DNA of 64,000 nt, from the NCBI GenBank assembly GCA_964549135.1, contig CAZJUJ010000006.1, positions 1 to 64,000 on the forward strand, given 5' to 3'. Source of the stretch: RUG563 sp964549135 (GTDB lineage: Bacteria; Bacillota; Clostridia; Christensenellales; Aristaeellaceae). The position numbers and the translations under genes are program-made. Below the pieces are notes generated by a model. That model was not told the origin of the DNA. It did no database searches and saw only the letters and a program-made list of their open reading frames with translations. Below, piece by piece: positions 1-8,877 of this stretch. The stretch's first letter is position 1, and every line of letters starts with the position of its first letter.

Positions 1-62
1 TTTCGGAGGGGGCGCGGGGGAACCACTTTTGACTCAAAAGTGGTTCCCCCGCAATAATTTTT
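1..62. repeat. IR element copy A (right end, truncated by window start)
   Basis: This is the right terminal hairpin of the dispersed element family. A near-perfect 39-base palindrome (14-52, type GGGGGAACCAC/GTGGTTCCCCC with a TTTTGA loop end) follows the TTTCGGAGGGGGC arm. The G-rich flank (ACGGGGATACGG read on the minus strand) reaches the dnaA stop codon at 92-94. The rest of the element lies outside the window. Confidence 0.85.
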
Positions 63-91
63 CCCGTCTCTCCGTATCCCCGTTCCCGGCC

Positions 92-1417
92 TTATGTTCT
101 TTCCTGCAATTGCTGCATAAGATCGCTGACCAGGTTATGCAGGGCGGGGGAGGTTTTGGTTTCCTTTGCCACCTTCTGGCAGGCGTGGTTAACGGTAGAA
201 TGATCGCGGCCGCCGAATTGTTCGCCGATCATAGCCAGGGGTGCGCCCACAATCTCCCGGGCGATATACATAGCGATTTGCCGGGGCACGGCCACATCGC
301 GGCTGCGGCGGGGGCTTTTCAAATCCTCCACGGTGACGTTATAGTAGGTAGCCACGGCCTCCATCACATCCTCGCAGGTAACGTGCCGTGGTTCGCTGCG
401 GGCGAAAATTTCCTTGAGCGCCTCTTCAGCCAGCTGCCGGTCGATGGGCCGTCCGGTCAGGGAGGAATAGGCCACCAGGCGGGTCAGGCAGCCCTCCAAT
501 TCCCGGATATTGCTGGCCACCCGCTCGGCGATCATGGTCAGCACCTCGCCATCCACCCGCAGCAGCTCATCCTCGGCCTTTTTCTGCAGGATGGCCACCC
601 GGGTTTCCAGATCGGGCTTATTGATATCGGCAATCAGGCCCCATTCGAAGCGGCTGCGCAGCCGCTCTTCCAGCTTGGCAATTTCCTTGGGCGGCTTATC
701 GGAGGAAATGATGATCTGCTTCCCGGCGGAATGCAGGGCATTGAAGGTATGGAAAAATTCCTCCTGGGTGCCCACCTTGCCGGTCAGGAACTGAATATCA
801 TCCACCATCAGCACATCGATATTCCGGTATTTTTCCCGGAATTCGGCCTGGGTTTTCTTATTCAGGGAATTGACCATTTCATTCATGAAGATTTCGGAGG
901 TGACATATTTGACCCGGGTGGTGGGCTTCTGGGAGAGCATATAATGGCCGATGGCGTGCATCAGATGGGTTTTGCCCAGGCCCACGCCGCCATAAATGAA
1001 CAGGGGGTTATAGGCGTCCGCCGGGGATTCGGCCACCGCCAGCGCCGCCGCATGGGCAAAGCGATTGTTATTGCCCACCACGAAGGTATCAAAGGTATAT
1101 TTGGGGTTGAGGGAGGAATCATCCCCGGGCTTATCCTCGGGGGTGACGCCCTCCCGGTATTCATCCGCCTGGGCCGGGGTGAGCAGCTGGGCCTTGATGG
1201 GCTTGCCCACCACCTGCGACAGAGAATTGCTGATCAGCACGGCATAGCGCGGCACCACGAACTGATGATAGAAATCCGTCACGGCCTCAATAAAGAATTG
1301 ATCGCCGGAATAGCCCAGAGGGCGAAGGGCGGCCTTGATCCAAGTATCGAAGGTAACCTGCGTCATTTCCGTGCGCATCACCGCGCAGGCCTGATCCCAC
1401 AGCGCCTGTTTATCCAC
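92..1417 (-). CDS. dnaA: Chromosomal replication initiator protein DnaA
   Basis: DnaA binds 9-bp boxes at oriC and opens the origin. The protein is 441 aa from the chosen start, the usual length. The N-terminal domain I (LWDQACAVMRTEM, TFDTWI) precedes a short linker and the AAA+ domain, which has Walker A GGVGLGKTH and Walker B VLMVDDIQF. The C-terminal helix-turn-helix carries the DnaA signature GGRDHSTVNHA. The start is a GTG at 1417, preceded by GGAGAGAG and giving the conserved N-terminus (V/M)DKQALWDQ; an ATG 36 bases upstream lacks a ribosome site. The gene reads away from oriC. Its stop codon is followed directly by a dispersed IR element rather than by dnaN, unlike the common dnaA-dnaN operon. 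Identification is certain; only the start is inferred. Confidence 0.98.
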   Translation of the reverse strand: MDKQALWDQACAVMRTEMTQVTFDTWIKAALRPLGYSGDQFFIEAVTDFYHQFVVPRYAVLISNSLSQVVGKPIKAQLLTPAQADEYREGVTPEDKPGDDSSLNPKYTFDTFVVGNNNRFAHAAALAVAESPADAYNPLFIYGGVGLGKTHLMHAIGHYMLSQKPTTRVKYVTSEIFMNEMVNSLNKKTQAEFREKYRNIDVLMVDDIQFLTGKVGTQEEFFHTFNALHSAGKQIIISSDKPPKEIAKLEERLRSRFEWGLIADINKPDLETRVAILQKKAEDELLRVDGEVLTMIAERVASNIRELEGCLTRLVAYSSLTGRPIDRQLAEEALKEIFARSEPRHVTCEDVMEAVATYYNVTVEDLKSPRRSRDVAVPRQIAMYIAREIVGAPLAMIGEQFGGRDHSTVNHACQKVAKETKTSPALHNLVSDLMQQLQERT

Positions 1418-1916
1418 TGTACTCTCTCCGCTTCTTATGCATGGATTTTGCATGTTTATTTGCTTTTCCGCCCTGCAATCAAGCGGAAAAAATAACGCCC
1501 GTCGGATGGCAGCCAGCCGCGGACTGTGGATAACTTTTTGTGGAAAACTTCCCGTTTGAAAACCACGCCCCTATCATAGCAGATTTTCCCCGGTTTTTCA
1601 AGGGTTTCGGCGTTTTTTTCGTCGATTTTTTCCGGTGCATGCCGCAAAAGTGTTGATAACTCTCGGATTTCTACCGATGGTATTGCCCTGCACATGCCAC
1701 CACAAGCAGTGGCGGGCATGTTTGTTCTCCTTTGAATAAAAATAAAATCGTTGCATAAATTTGCATGATTTTGGCTGATTTGCCTCTCCGGCCCGGAAAA
1801 AAGCGGCAGAAAAAGGCGGCTTTTTTTCTGGGAAATTTTTTCTCTGCCCCCCGCCGGGGATTGGACAAACCCTCCATTGTGTGATATGATAAAAGCGGAT
1901 AAGGAGGGGGAGGCGC
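1418..1916. other. oriC: Putative replication origin oriC (dnaA upstream region)
   Basis: This 499-base gap lies between divergent dnaA and the parAB side. It holds DnaA-box-like 9-mers: TGTGGATAA at 1525-1533 (perfect TTATCCACA on the minus strand), TGTGGAAAA at 1539-1547, TGTTGATAA at 1651-1659, and TTATCCACT overlapping the dnaA start at about 1409-1417. An AT-rich stretch at about 1732-1780 is a plausible unwinding element. Position and boxes support oriC; strand skew could not be computed here. Confidence 0.75.
1861..1890 (+). promoter_or_regulatory. Sigma-A type promoter for the gene at 1917
   Basis: A TTGGAC -35 box (1861-1866), an 18-base spacer and a TATGAT -10 box (1885-1890) stand just upstream of a strong AAGGAGGGGGAGG ribosome site and the ATG at 1917. 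Confidence 0.65.
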
Positions 1917-2393
1917 ATGATTGCTGAGGCGCAGGTGATGATCGCTTTGCAGCCCTGGCTTGGCGCGCGCCTTTTGGAGACGCTTTCCCCCGTGGTTCGG
2001 GATATAACGGGCCGGCTGAACGCCTATTCCTCCCGGAATACGCCCGATGCCCTGCAGGAGGCGCTGGACAGCCTGTTGTTCTTTGCCGTTCGGGAGGCAA
2101 CCCGGGGATCCATGCTGATTCGGCTGGCGGATGAAAGCCTGGTAAGGATCCGCGTGGAGGATTTTTTTGTGATGGCGGATGATCTGATGCTGCTGGTATT
2201 TGAAAAATTCCCGGTGGATCAGCGGCATCTGCTTTTGCTGCGGGAATATTCCATGCGCAAGCCCAGCCTTGCTGCGCTGCGCGTGCTGTATACCCGCTTT
2301 TCGCCCCTGCAGACCCCGGCAGAATTGGAAACCATTTCTTCGGTGGCCCGCGCCTGCCATCCCGCCTTTCGGCTGCGGGGCTGGCTGGATTAG
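1917..2393 (+). CDS. Hypothetical protein beside oriC
   Basis: This 158-residue protein has no domain I recognise. It is probably soluble and largely helical: there is no signal peptide or obvious membrane segment, and Leu, Arg and Ala are frequent. The start follows an excellent AAGGAGGGGGAGG ribosome site and a recognisable promoter, and codon use resembles the neighbours, so it is very likely a real gene. It sits between oriC and parA on the same strand as parA-parB, separated from parA by about 150 bases. A role in origin function or chromosome handling would be a guess from position only. Confidence 0.75.
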   Translation: MIAEAQVMIALQPWLGARLLETLSPVVRDITGRLNAYSSRNTPDALQEALDSLLFFAVREATRGSMLIRLADESLVRIRVEDFFVMADDLMLLVFEKFPVDQRHLLLLREYSMRKPSLAALRVLYTRFSPLQTPAELETISSVARACHPAFRLRGWLD

Positions 2394-2546
2394 CGTGTGT
2401 TTCTCAATTTACCGTGCAGCATTTTCGGCATCTTTTCATCCTTAGAACTGCAAGAAAATCTGCTCGAAACGGCGCCTGTCTCATTTTAAGAACACATGCT
2501 GGCGAAAACCGATACGGAAATTGTGCAAATGAAGAAGGGTTGAGGA

Positions 2547-3305
2547 TTGGGTAAGATTATTTGCATTGCCAATCAGAAGGGCGGCGTGGGCAAAACCACC
2601 ACCGCCGTCAATCTGGCCGCATGCCTGGCCGATGCGGGCCAGCGGACGCTGCTGGCCGATATGGATCCCCAGGGGAATGCCAGCAGCGGCCTGGGGGTCA
2701 GCGCCGGGAAAAAGACGGTGTATGAGGCGCTGCTGGGGGAATGCCCCCTGGAAAGCACGCTGGAAAAAACCAAGCAGAAGAATCTGATGGTCGCCCCCTC
2801 GGATATTCGTCTGGCCGGGGCTGAATTGGAGCTTGCCAATCTGCCCCGCAGGGAATTCAGGATGCGGGCGGCCATGGAATCGGTGCGGAAGGACTTCGAT
2901 TATCTGGTGATTGATTGCCCGCCCTCTCTGGGGCTATTGACCATCAACGCCCTTTCCGCCGCCCAGAGCGTGCTGATTCCCATCCAGTGCGAATATTACG
3001 CCCTGGAGGGGGTAACGGCGCTGATGAATACGGTGCAGCGGGTGAAGCGGGGGCTGAATCCCGCCCTGGAGATCGAGGGGGTGCTGCTGACCATGCTGGA
3101 TGGGCGCACCAATCTGGGGCTGCAGGTGGTGGCCGAGGTGAAGAAGCATTTTAAGGGCAAGGTCTTTTCCGTTACCGTGCCCCGCAATGTGCGTCTGGGC
3201 GAAGCGCCCAGCCATGGCCTGCCCATTCATCTCTATGACAGCCGCAGCACCGGGGCAGAGGCCTATCGCCGTTTGGCTCAGGAGGTTATCGCCCGGAACC
3301 GGTAA
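2547..3305 (+). CDS. parA: Chromosome partitioning ATPase ParA/Soj
   Basis: ParA is a DNA-binding ATPase that works with ParB-parS to segregate the origin and, in Bacillus, modulates DnaA. The 252-residue protein has the deviant Walker A KGGVGKTT near residue 10, the A' motif (DMDPQGNASSGLG) and the Walker B region DYLVIDCPPSLG, all diagnostic of the Soj family. Translation starts at a TTG following GAAGAAGGGTTGAGGA; no better start gives the conserved GKIICIANQKGGVGKTT beginning. parB follows 115 bases downstream on the same strand. Proximity to oriC is the normal arrangement. Confidence 0.97.
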   Translation: MGKIICIANQKGGVGKTTTAVNLAACLADAGQRTLLADMDPQGNASSGLGVSAGKKTVYEALLGECPLESTLEKTKQKNLMVAPSDIRLAGAELELANLPRREFRMRAAMESVRKDFDYLVIDCPPSLGLLTINALSAAQSVLIPIQCEYYALEGVTALMNTVQRVKRGLNPALEIEGVLLTMLDGRTNLGLQVVAEVKKHFKGKVFSVTVPRNVRLGEAPSHGLPIHLYDSRSTGAEAYRRLAQEVIARNR

Positions 3306-3420
3306 GAAAAAACACGGGAAAATTTTTTTGAGCATGTAACATTTTCCGCCGCCCGGCCGTCTAATGAGAGACGGAAGGGGGAGCGGGAGATGAAGCGCGC
3401 AGGCGCGGAGGAGAAAAAGC

Positions 3421-4272
3421 ATGAAAAAGATGGGTCTGGGCCGGGGGCTTGACGCCCTGCTGCCGGAAAGCAATGATCTGGGCAATATGGTCACCATGAT
3501 TGCCGTGACGGAACTGGATCGCAATCCCGATCAGCCCCGGCGCGAATTTGATGAAGAAGCGCTGCAGACCCTGGCGGATTCCATGAAGGAGGCCGGGGTG
3601 CTGCAGCCGCTGCTGGTGGTGGAAAAAAACGGGCGCTATCGCATCGTGGCGGGCGAGCGCCGCTTCCGTGCCGCCCGGCTGGCCGGGCTGGACGCCGTGC
3701 CCTGCATTATCCGGGATTTTACGCCCCAGGAGCAGATGGAGGCCGCGCTGATTGAAAATATTCAGCGGGAGGATCTGAACGCCATTGAAGAGGCGGCGGC
3801 GGTGCGCCAATTGATGGATGCCTGCGGCTATACTCAGGAGCAGGCCGCCCAGCGCCTGGGCAAATCCCGCCCGGCGGTGGCCAATCTGCTGCGGCTGCTT
3901 TCCCTGCCCGAATCGGTGCAGGAATATGTGATCCGGGGCAAGCTTTCCGCCGGCCATGCCCGGGTGCTGGCGGGGCTTGAGGATGCGGAAGCGCAGATCG
4001 CCCTGGCGGAAAAAACCGTGCGGGAGGCGCTGAGCGTCCGCGCCCTGGAAAAGCTGGCGGCTCAGCCCCGGGAAATGCCCCGGGTAAAGCCCGCCCCCCG
4101 TCCCCTGCCGCTGGAATTGCAGGATATGGAAAATAAAATGCGGGAGGCCCTGGGCGTGCGCACCGTGATCAAGGGCAATCGCAAGCACGGAAAGATTACC
4201 CTGCAGTATTATAATGAAGAGGAATTGGAACGCCTGTATCAGTGCATGGAATGGCTGGAGGAAAAAGGATGA
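3421..4272 (+). CDS. parB: Chromosome partitioning protein ParB/Spo0J
   Basis: ParB is a CTP-dependent DNA clamp that loads at parS sites. The 283-residue protein begins with the family's typical GLGRGLDALLPE. It then has the ParB/Srx nuclease-like N-domain, with motifs NPDQPRREFDEE, GERRFRAARLAGL and ENIQREDLN. The central helix-turn-helix (TQEQAAQRLGKSRPAVANLLRLL) and a C-terminal dimerisation region follow. A GGAGGAGAAAAAGC ribosome site precedes the ATG. Its stop codon overlaps the start of the next gene (ATGA), implying translational coupling. Confidence 0.97.
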   Translation: MKKMGLGRGLDALLPESNDLGNMVTMIAVTELDRNPDQPRREFDEEALQTLADSMKEAGVLQPLLVVEKNGRYRIVAGERRFRAARLAGLDAVPCIIRDFTPQEQMEAALIENIQREDLNAIEEAAAVRQLMDACGYTQEQAAQRLGKSRPAVANLLRLLSLPESVQEYVIRGKLSAGHARVLAGLEDAEAQIALAEKTVREALSVRALEKLAAQPREMPRVKPAPRPLPLELQDMENKMREALGVRTVIKGNRKHGKITLQYYNEEELERLYQCMEWLEEKG

Positions 4273-5435
4273 AATTTCTGCGCTCTTTTTTGCTTGTTCT
4301 CATGATGCTTTCCATCGTCTGCCCTGCCCTTGCTGCGGAAATCACGCCGGAGCAACGGGCGGAGGCAGACGCTTTTTTTACCGGGCTATTTGAAAAATCC
4401 CAGGCGGTGGGGGGAATCTTTCTTCTCTCCCAGGGCGGGGAAAGGCTCTATTCCTATACCTATGGCTATGGCGACCGGGGAAAAACCAGGCCGGTTACCG
4501 AGGAAACGGTGTATAAGGTGGCCTCGGTGACCAAGATGATTACGGCCATTGGGGTGATGCAATTGGTGGAGGATGAAATGCTTTCGCTGGATATGCCCCT
4601 TTCCGCCTCGGATGGCACGCCCATCCGCCATCCCCGCTATCCGGATGCGCCCATTACCCTGCGCATGATCATGAGCCATACTGCCTCTTTCCTGTCGGAG
4701 GCACCCTATGCCGTTCGTCCCCGGTGGCGGCAGATCGATATGAATTCGGGCTATTTTGCCCCCTGGGCCCCGGGCAGCCGCTATGAATATGCCAATATCG
4801 ACGGCGGCTTTCTGGGCAGCCAGATCGAATGGGCATCGGGCCAGAGCCTGAATGATTACATGCGCGATCATGTCTTTTCGCCTTTGTCTGTTAACGCCGC
4901 CTATGCCGCCACGCTGCTGCCCTCGGCGGAGGAGCTATCCAATACCTTCCGGGCGGATGGCAGCCTCTATAAAAGCGCGGCCTCCTATCTGGCCGATGAT
5001 GCGGATTATGATAATGCCTGCGATCCGGATCGGCATTACCGCGCCTCGGTGGGCAGCCTGTATATCAGCGCCCGGGGCCTGGAAAAGCTGGGGCTGATTC
5101 TGGCCTGCGGCGAAGCGGAGGGCGTGCGCCTGCTTTCGGAGGAATCGGCCCGGATGATGCGCCTGGATCAGCGCCTGATCCCTGACGGCGGCGTGACCGC
5201 CGACAGCCCCTATGGCCTGTGCGTCTATCGCTATGATCTGGGCTGGGATCAGTGGTATGGGCATCAGGGCCGCTGGGAGGGGCTGCTGACCGATGTGTTT
5301 TTCGAGCCCTATACCCAAACCGTTATGGTCTTTATCGCCAACGGCGTAAAAAAAGAACCGGGCCGAGAAATCTCGGCCCATGTGGAAAATATTCTGGAAT
5401 TCATCGCCCCCTGGACGGATTTCATCGTGGAATGA
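4269..5435 (+). CDS. Secreted serine beta-lactamase-family hydrolase
   Basis: This is a 388-residue exported protein of the class C beta-lactamase/DD-peptidase (esterase EstB) fold. A signal peptide (MKFLRSFLLVLMMLSIVCPALAA) is followed by the catalytic SxxK motif SVTK, the YxN-type motif YAN and the third-box-like HQG. Such proteins act on peptidoglycan-derived peptides or esters; the exact substrate cannot be read from sequence. The start overlaps the parB stop by ATGA, so it is probably co-translated with parB. An upstream in-frame ATG at 4242 lies inside parB and would bury the signal peptide, so it was rejected. A perfect 20-base palindrome lies inside the gene at 5360-5379. Confidence 0.85.
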   Translation: MKFLRSFLLVLMMLSIVCPALAAEITPEQRAEADAFFTGLFEKSQAVGGIFLLSQGGERLYSYTYGYGDRGKTRPVTEETVYKVASVTKMITAIGVMQLVEDEMLSLDMPLSASDGTPIRHPRYPDAPITLRMIMSHTASFLSEAPYAVRPRWRQIDMNSGYFAPWAPGSRYEYANIDGGFLGSQIEWASGQSLNDYMRDHVFSPLSVNAAYAATLLPSAEELSNTFRADGSLYKSAASYLADDADYDNACDPDRHYRASVGSLYISARGLEKLGLILACGEAEGVRLLSEESARMMRLDQRLIPDGGVTADSPYGLCVYRYDLGWDQWYGHQGRWEGLLTDVFFEPYTQTVMVFIANGVKKEPGREISAHVENILEFIAPWTDFIVE

Positions 5436-5519
5436 CGAAAAGCGCAGCCCCAGGCGGGCGAAATACTGGCAGGGTACGGGAGCGCCTTTAACCCTAAGGA
5501 AACCCGGGCCGGAAGGGGC

Positions 5520-6470
5520 TTATTCCCTTCCGTAGGCCATTTCCATCACGCGGGTCAGGCGCAGGGCAGCCTCGATGCCGAAAATTTCGGGGATATCCTC
5601 TGCCGTTTCGGCCTTGGCCCACTGCACGATGGGGGAGGGCAGCCTTTCGGGCAGCGCTTCCGCCTCCACCCAGGCATTGCCCGTTTCGGCGCAGCACCAG
5701 GAGATATGCTGATCCTGCTGGCAGATGGTGCCCTCTTCGCCGCCGATTTCGATGGTGAAGGGATAGCCCTTGGAAACAAAGCTGGTTTCGGATACGCCGA
5801 TGGCGCCGTCCGCAAACTGAAGCAGGCTCACGGCGTTATCCTCCACGCCCCGGCCGGTCATTTCCGTAAAGGCGGATTGCACCCGCACGGGGGCGGCCTG
5901 CATAATGGCGCAGAGCAGATACATGGGATGGGCCCCCAGATCGATCATCGCGCCGCCGCCGCAGGCGATGGGATCATAGAAATGCGCGGGCAGCCAATCG
6001 CCGGTGGAGCCGTTATGGGCCTTGCGCACCCGGGCGTAATTGATTTTGCCCAGCTTGCCCTCCCAGGCGGCGCGCAGGGTGAACTGGGTGGCGGGCTCGC
6101 TGAAATGGGGGAAGGAAATGGCAAAGCGGGTGTGGTTTTCCATCACCGCCTGGCGGATTTCCTCCGCCTCCCGGCTGGTCAGGGCCAGCACCTTTTCGGT
6201 AAAGACGGCCTTGCCCGCCCGGCAGGCCCGGAGAATCAGATCGGTATGGGCGTTGGTGGCGTTGCCGATGACCACGCCCTCGATTTCAGGATCGGAAAGA
6301 ATGCTTTCCACCGATGCGCTTTCGCAGGAAAGCTCCTCCGCCCATTTCCGGGCGGTCTCTTCATCCGGATCCCATACCCTGGCGATGCGGCAGCCCGCCG
6401 TTTCATTGATTTCCCTGGCATAGCCGGGGGCATGCACATGCCATTTGCCCAGCATGGCGAATTGCTTCAT
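5520..6470 (-). CDS. Gfo/Idh/MocA family oxidoreductase
   Basis: This protein of about 316 residues has an N-terminal NAD(P)-binding Rossmann fold and a C-terminal alpha/beta substrate domain. The start of the fold is unusual (MLGKWHVHAPGYAREI instead of the common GxGxxG). Motifs VVIGNATNAHTDL, FTEKVLALTSREAEEI and GGGAMIDLGAHPMYLL match the family, including the conserved EK and the GG..D.G.H catalytic strip. Substrates are usually sugars, inositols or their derivatives. Two candidate ATGs lie six bases apart behind AGGAGG; the second has the better spacing. It lies downstream of a second family member on the same strand (137 bases between them) and may form an operon with it. Confidence 0.87.
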   Translation of the reverse strand: MKQFAMLGKWHVHAPGYAREINETAGCRIARVWDPDEETARKWAEELSCESASVESILSDPEIEGVVIGNATNAHTDLILRACRAGKAVFTEKVLALTSREAEEIRQAVMENHTRFAISFPHFSEPATQFTLRAAWEGKLGKINYARVRKAHNGSTGDWLPAHFYDPIACGGGAMIDLGAHPMYLLCAIMQAAPVRVQSAFTEMTGRGVEDNAVSLLQFADGAIGVSETSFVSKGYPFTIEIGGEEGTICQQDQHISWCCAETGNAWVEAEALPERLPSPIVQWAKAETAEDIPEIFGIEAALRLTRVMEMAYGRE

Positions 6471-6607
6471 AATCATTTTCCTCCTGATCATTTGCGCGGC
6501 GGCGCGTTTTTTTATTGGGCAGGAGCCCGCAAAAAATACGCCGCATTTTTTTAAAAGAGGCCGCGCACAGGCATCCTTGGCGTGCCCATGCGCGGCGGGA
6601 AAGCGCC

Positions 6608-7696
6608 TTATTTATTGAAATAGACGGGCTCGCCGGTCTTGGCGGAGGTGTAAATGGCCTCCAGGATTTCGCTGACCACGCAGGCCTGCTCGGGCAGCAC
6701 GGTGGGATCGGTGTCATTTTCGATGGCATCCAGCCACTGGCGCTGCTCGGAGATGGGGGGCGTATCCTGCACGCCGTCATAGAAGGCCACGCCGCCCGCG
6801 CCCATATCGGGGGTAATGGTGATCAGGCGGCCCAATTCGCCCTTGTTGATGACCACATCATTGGATTTGACCAGCGCGCCGGCCTTGCTTCCGCACAGGC
6901 GGCAGCTGCCCTCGGGAATGGGCTCCTCGGTGTTGAGCGCCCAGGTGGCATCCAGGGTGATGGTGGCGCCGTTTTCCATGACGATGAAGCCAAAGGCCGC
7001 ATCCTCCAGGGTCTTGTTTTCATCCGGGCCCCAGCCGCCCCAGGGGTTGCCGCACTCGGGGTTTTCCACCTTCTTATAGCGGGTGCCCACCACCATGCGG
7101 GGCTTGTAGTTATTCATCAGATACAGCGTCAGATCCAGAGAATGGGTGCCGATATCGATGAGGGGGCCGCCGCCCTGCTCATATTCATTGAGGAAAACGC
7201 CCCAGTTGGGGGTGCCGCGGCGACGGATGGCAAAGGCCTTGGCGTAGTAGATATCGCCCAGATCGCCCCGCTCGATCACGCTCTTCATATACTTGCTGGC
7301 GGCCTTCTGGCGATGCTGATAGCCGATGGTCAGCTTCTTGCCCGTTTCCCGGGCGGCCTCTACCATGCGGCGGGCATCGGCAGCGGTCTTGGCCATGGGC
7401 TTTTCGCACATGACGTGCTTGCCGGCATGCAGGGCATCGATGGAAATATCGGCATGGCTGCGGTTGGGGGTCAGCACATAGCAGACGTCGATGCTTTCAT
7501 CCTTGAGAAGTTCCTTGTAATCGGTGTAAACCTTGGCGTCCGGGGTGCCGTATTCCTTGGCGGCCTTCTGGGCGCGCTCTTCGATGAGATCGCAGAAGGC
7601 CACGATGTCCGCCCGGTTCAGGGCCTTGAGAGAGGGAAGATGCTTGCCGTTGGCGATGCCGCCGCAGCCGATGATGCCGATTCTGAGCCGTTTCAT
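6608..7696 (-). CDS. Gfo/Idh/MocA family oxidoreductase
   Basis: This is a 362-residue NAD(P)-dependent sugar dehydrogenase-like enzyme. The N-terminal Rossmann motif is GIIGCGGIANGKHLPSL. The signature CEKPMAKTAADA is present, as is the catalytic strip GGGPLIDIGTHSLDLTLYL. The start follows CAGGAGGAACTGCATT. It is upstream of the second dehydrogenase on the same strand and shares its orientation, so the two probably act in one oxidation pathway. A TATACT -10 hexamer lies about 105 bases upstream. Substrate is unknown. Confidence 0.92.
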   Translation of the reverse strand: MKRLRIGIIGCGGIANGKHLPSLKALNRADIVAFCDLIEERAQKAAKEYGTPDAKVYTDYKELLKDESIDVCYVLTPNRSHADISIDALHAGKHVMCEKPMAKTAADARRMVEAARETGKKLTIGYQHRQKAASKYMKSVIERGDLGDIYYAKAFAIRRRGTPNWGVFLNEYEQGGGPLIDIGTHSLDLTLYLMNNYKPRMVVGTRYKKVENPECGNPWGGWGPDENKTLEDAAFGFIVMENGATITLDATWALNTEEPIPEGSCRLCGSKAGALVKSNDVVINKGELGRLITITPDMGAGGVAFYDGVQDTPPISEQRQWLDAIENDTDPTVLPEQACVVSEILEAIYTSAKTGEPVYFNK

Positions 7697-8020
7697 AATG
7701 CAGTTCCTCCTGATGTATCAATTCTGTTTCTGGCAGCCCGTGCGCTTTCCGGTTCAGGCGCACGGAAGCAGGGGAAAATGCCCCCGCTGCCGATGCGTTT
7801 AGTATAGCATATTTTTTTCCAGAAGGATAGTAAATTTTTGCGAAACGCGCTGTCTTTTTGCGCTTGCTTCCGCAAAACAAGATTGAAAAGTAAAAAGGGC
7901 CGCTTTCCTTCAGCCGCTGCGGCGGCAGGCGGGGGCAGCTTTTCCTCCTTTGCTTCTGCCATTGCGCCGCTGCCCGGAAAGCGGGCCTTTTTTTCTGCCA
8001 TGGGGCGGGGAAAGCGCGCC
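7697..8020. other. Intergenic region with weak promoter for the dehydrogenase pair
   Basis: These 324 bases separate the sigG stop from the dehydrogenase start. On the minus strand a TATACT -10 box (7801-7806) sits downstream of an A/T-rich tract without a clear -35 box. A GC-rich stem followed by CCCTTTTTACTTTT at about 7885-7930 on the minus strand could end sigG transcription. No further gene was seen. Confidence 0.4.
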
Positions 8021-8800
8021 TCATTCGGCTACATATTTTCGCATATGCAGCAGCGCGTTTTTCTCCAGCCGGGAAACCTGGGCCTGGGAGATGCCGATTT
8101 CCCCGGCCACCTCCATCTGGGTGCGGCCCTCAAAGAAGCGCAGCCGCAGGATTTTCTTTTCCCTTTCGTTCAGGCGGCGCATGGCCTCCTTGATGGCGAT
8201 TCTCTCCAGCCAGGCCTCGTCCTGATGCTTGTCATCCCGCACCTGATCCATAATATAGAGGGCATCGCCGCTGTCGTTATAGACGGGCTCAAACAGGGAA
8301 ATGGGATCCTGAATGGCCTCCAGGGCAAAAACCACATCCTCCTGGGGCACGCCCAGCTCCCGGGCCATTTCGGCCATGGTGGGCTCCCGATTCAGGGAAA
8401 TCACCAATTGATCCCGGGCCTTCAGCGCCTTATAGGCCGTATCCCGCAGCGAGCGGCTGACCCGGATGGGGTTATTATCCCGCAGATACCGGCGAATTTC
8501 CCCGATGATCATGGGCACCGCATAGGTGGAAAAGCGCACGTTCTGGGATACGTCAAAGTGATCCAGCGCCTTAATCAGCCCAATGCAGCCCACCTGAAAC
8601 AGATCGTCCACGTTTTCGCCCCGGTTGTTGAAGCGCTGCACCACGCTGAGTACCAGCCGCAGATTGCCCCGGATAAATTCTTCTCTCGCCGCCCGATCGC
8701 CCCCGTGAACCAGGGGAAATAATTCGCGCATGCGTTCATTGGTGAGTACGGGCAGCGTCGCGGTATCCACGCCGCAGATTTCCACTTTGCTGTTTGCCAT
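8021..8800 (-). CDS. sigG: RNA polymerase sporulation sigma factor SigG
   Basis: Sigma-G directs late transcription in the forespore. The 259-residue protein has region 2 (FIRGNLRLVLSVVQRF, DDLFQVGCIGLIKALDHFD), region 3 and region 4 with the helix-turn-helix near GRTQMEVAGEIGISQAQVSR. The N-terminal KVEICGVDTATLPVL is typical of SigG rather than SigF, as is the total length. An excellent GGAGGTGGCAGT ribosome site precedes the ATG. No spoIIGA or sigE is adjacent, unlike in Bacillus. spoVT, another forespore gene, lies one kilobase upstream on the same strand with IR element copy B in between. This gene identifies the organism as an endospore former, or a recent descendant of one. Confidence 0.93.
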   Translation of the reverse strand: MANSKVEICGVDTATLPVLTNERMRELFPLVHGGDRAAREEFIRGNLRLVLSVVQRFNNRGENVDDLFQVGCIGLIKALDHFDVSQNVRFSTYAVPMIIGEIRRYLRDNNPIRVSRSLRDTAYKALKARDQLVISLNREPTMAEMARELGVPQEDVVFALEAIQDPISLFEPVYNDSGDALYIMDQVRDDKHQDEAWLERIAIKEAMRRLNEREKKILRLRFFEGRTQMEVAGEIGISQAQVSRLEKNALLHMRKYVAE

Positions 8801-8877
8801 ACTGCCACCTCCGTCTCAAAAACAGTATGGCACCGGCAAAGATGGGTTATGCAGGCAGGAAAACTTTTCCGAAACGA

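Noticed and set aside
29..1495. Long plus-strand frame opposite dnaA
   Set aside because: It is a shadow of dnaA caused by the high GC content; DnaA motifs are unambiguous on the minus strand.
5360..5379. Perfect 20-base palindrome GGGCCGAGA-AA-TCTCGGCCC
   Set aside because: It lies within the coding sequence of the beta-lactamase-fold protein and is not followed by a T-run; probably chance or codon-level coincidence, so not called as a terminator.
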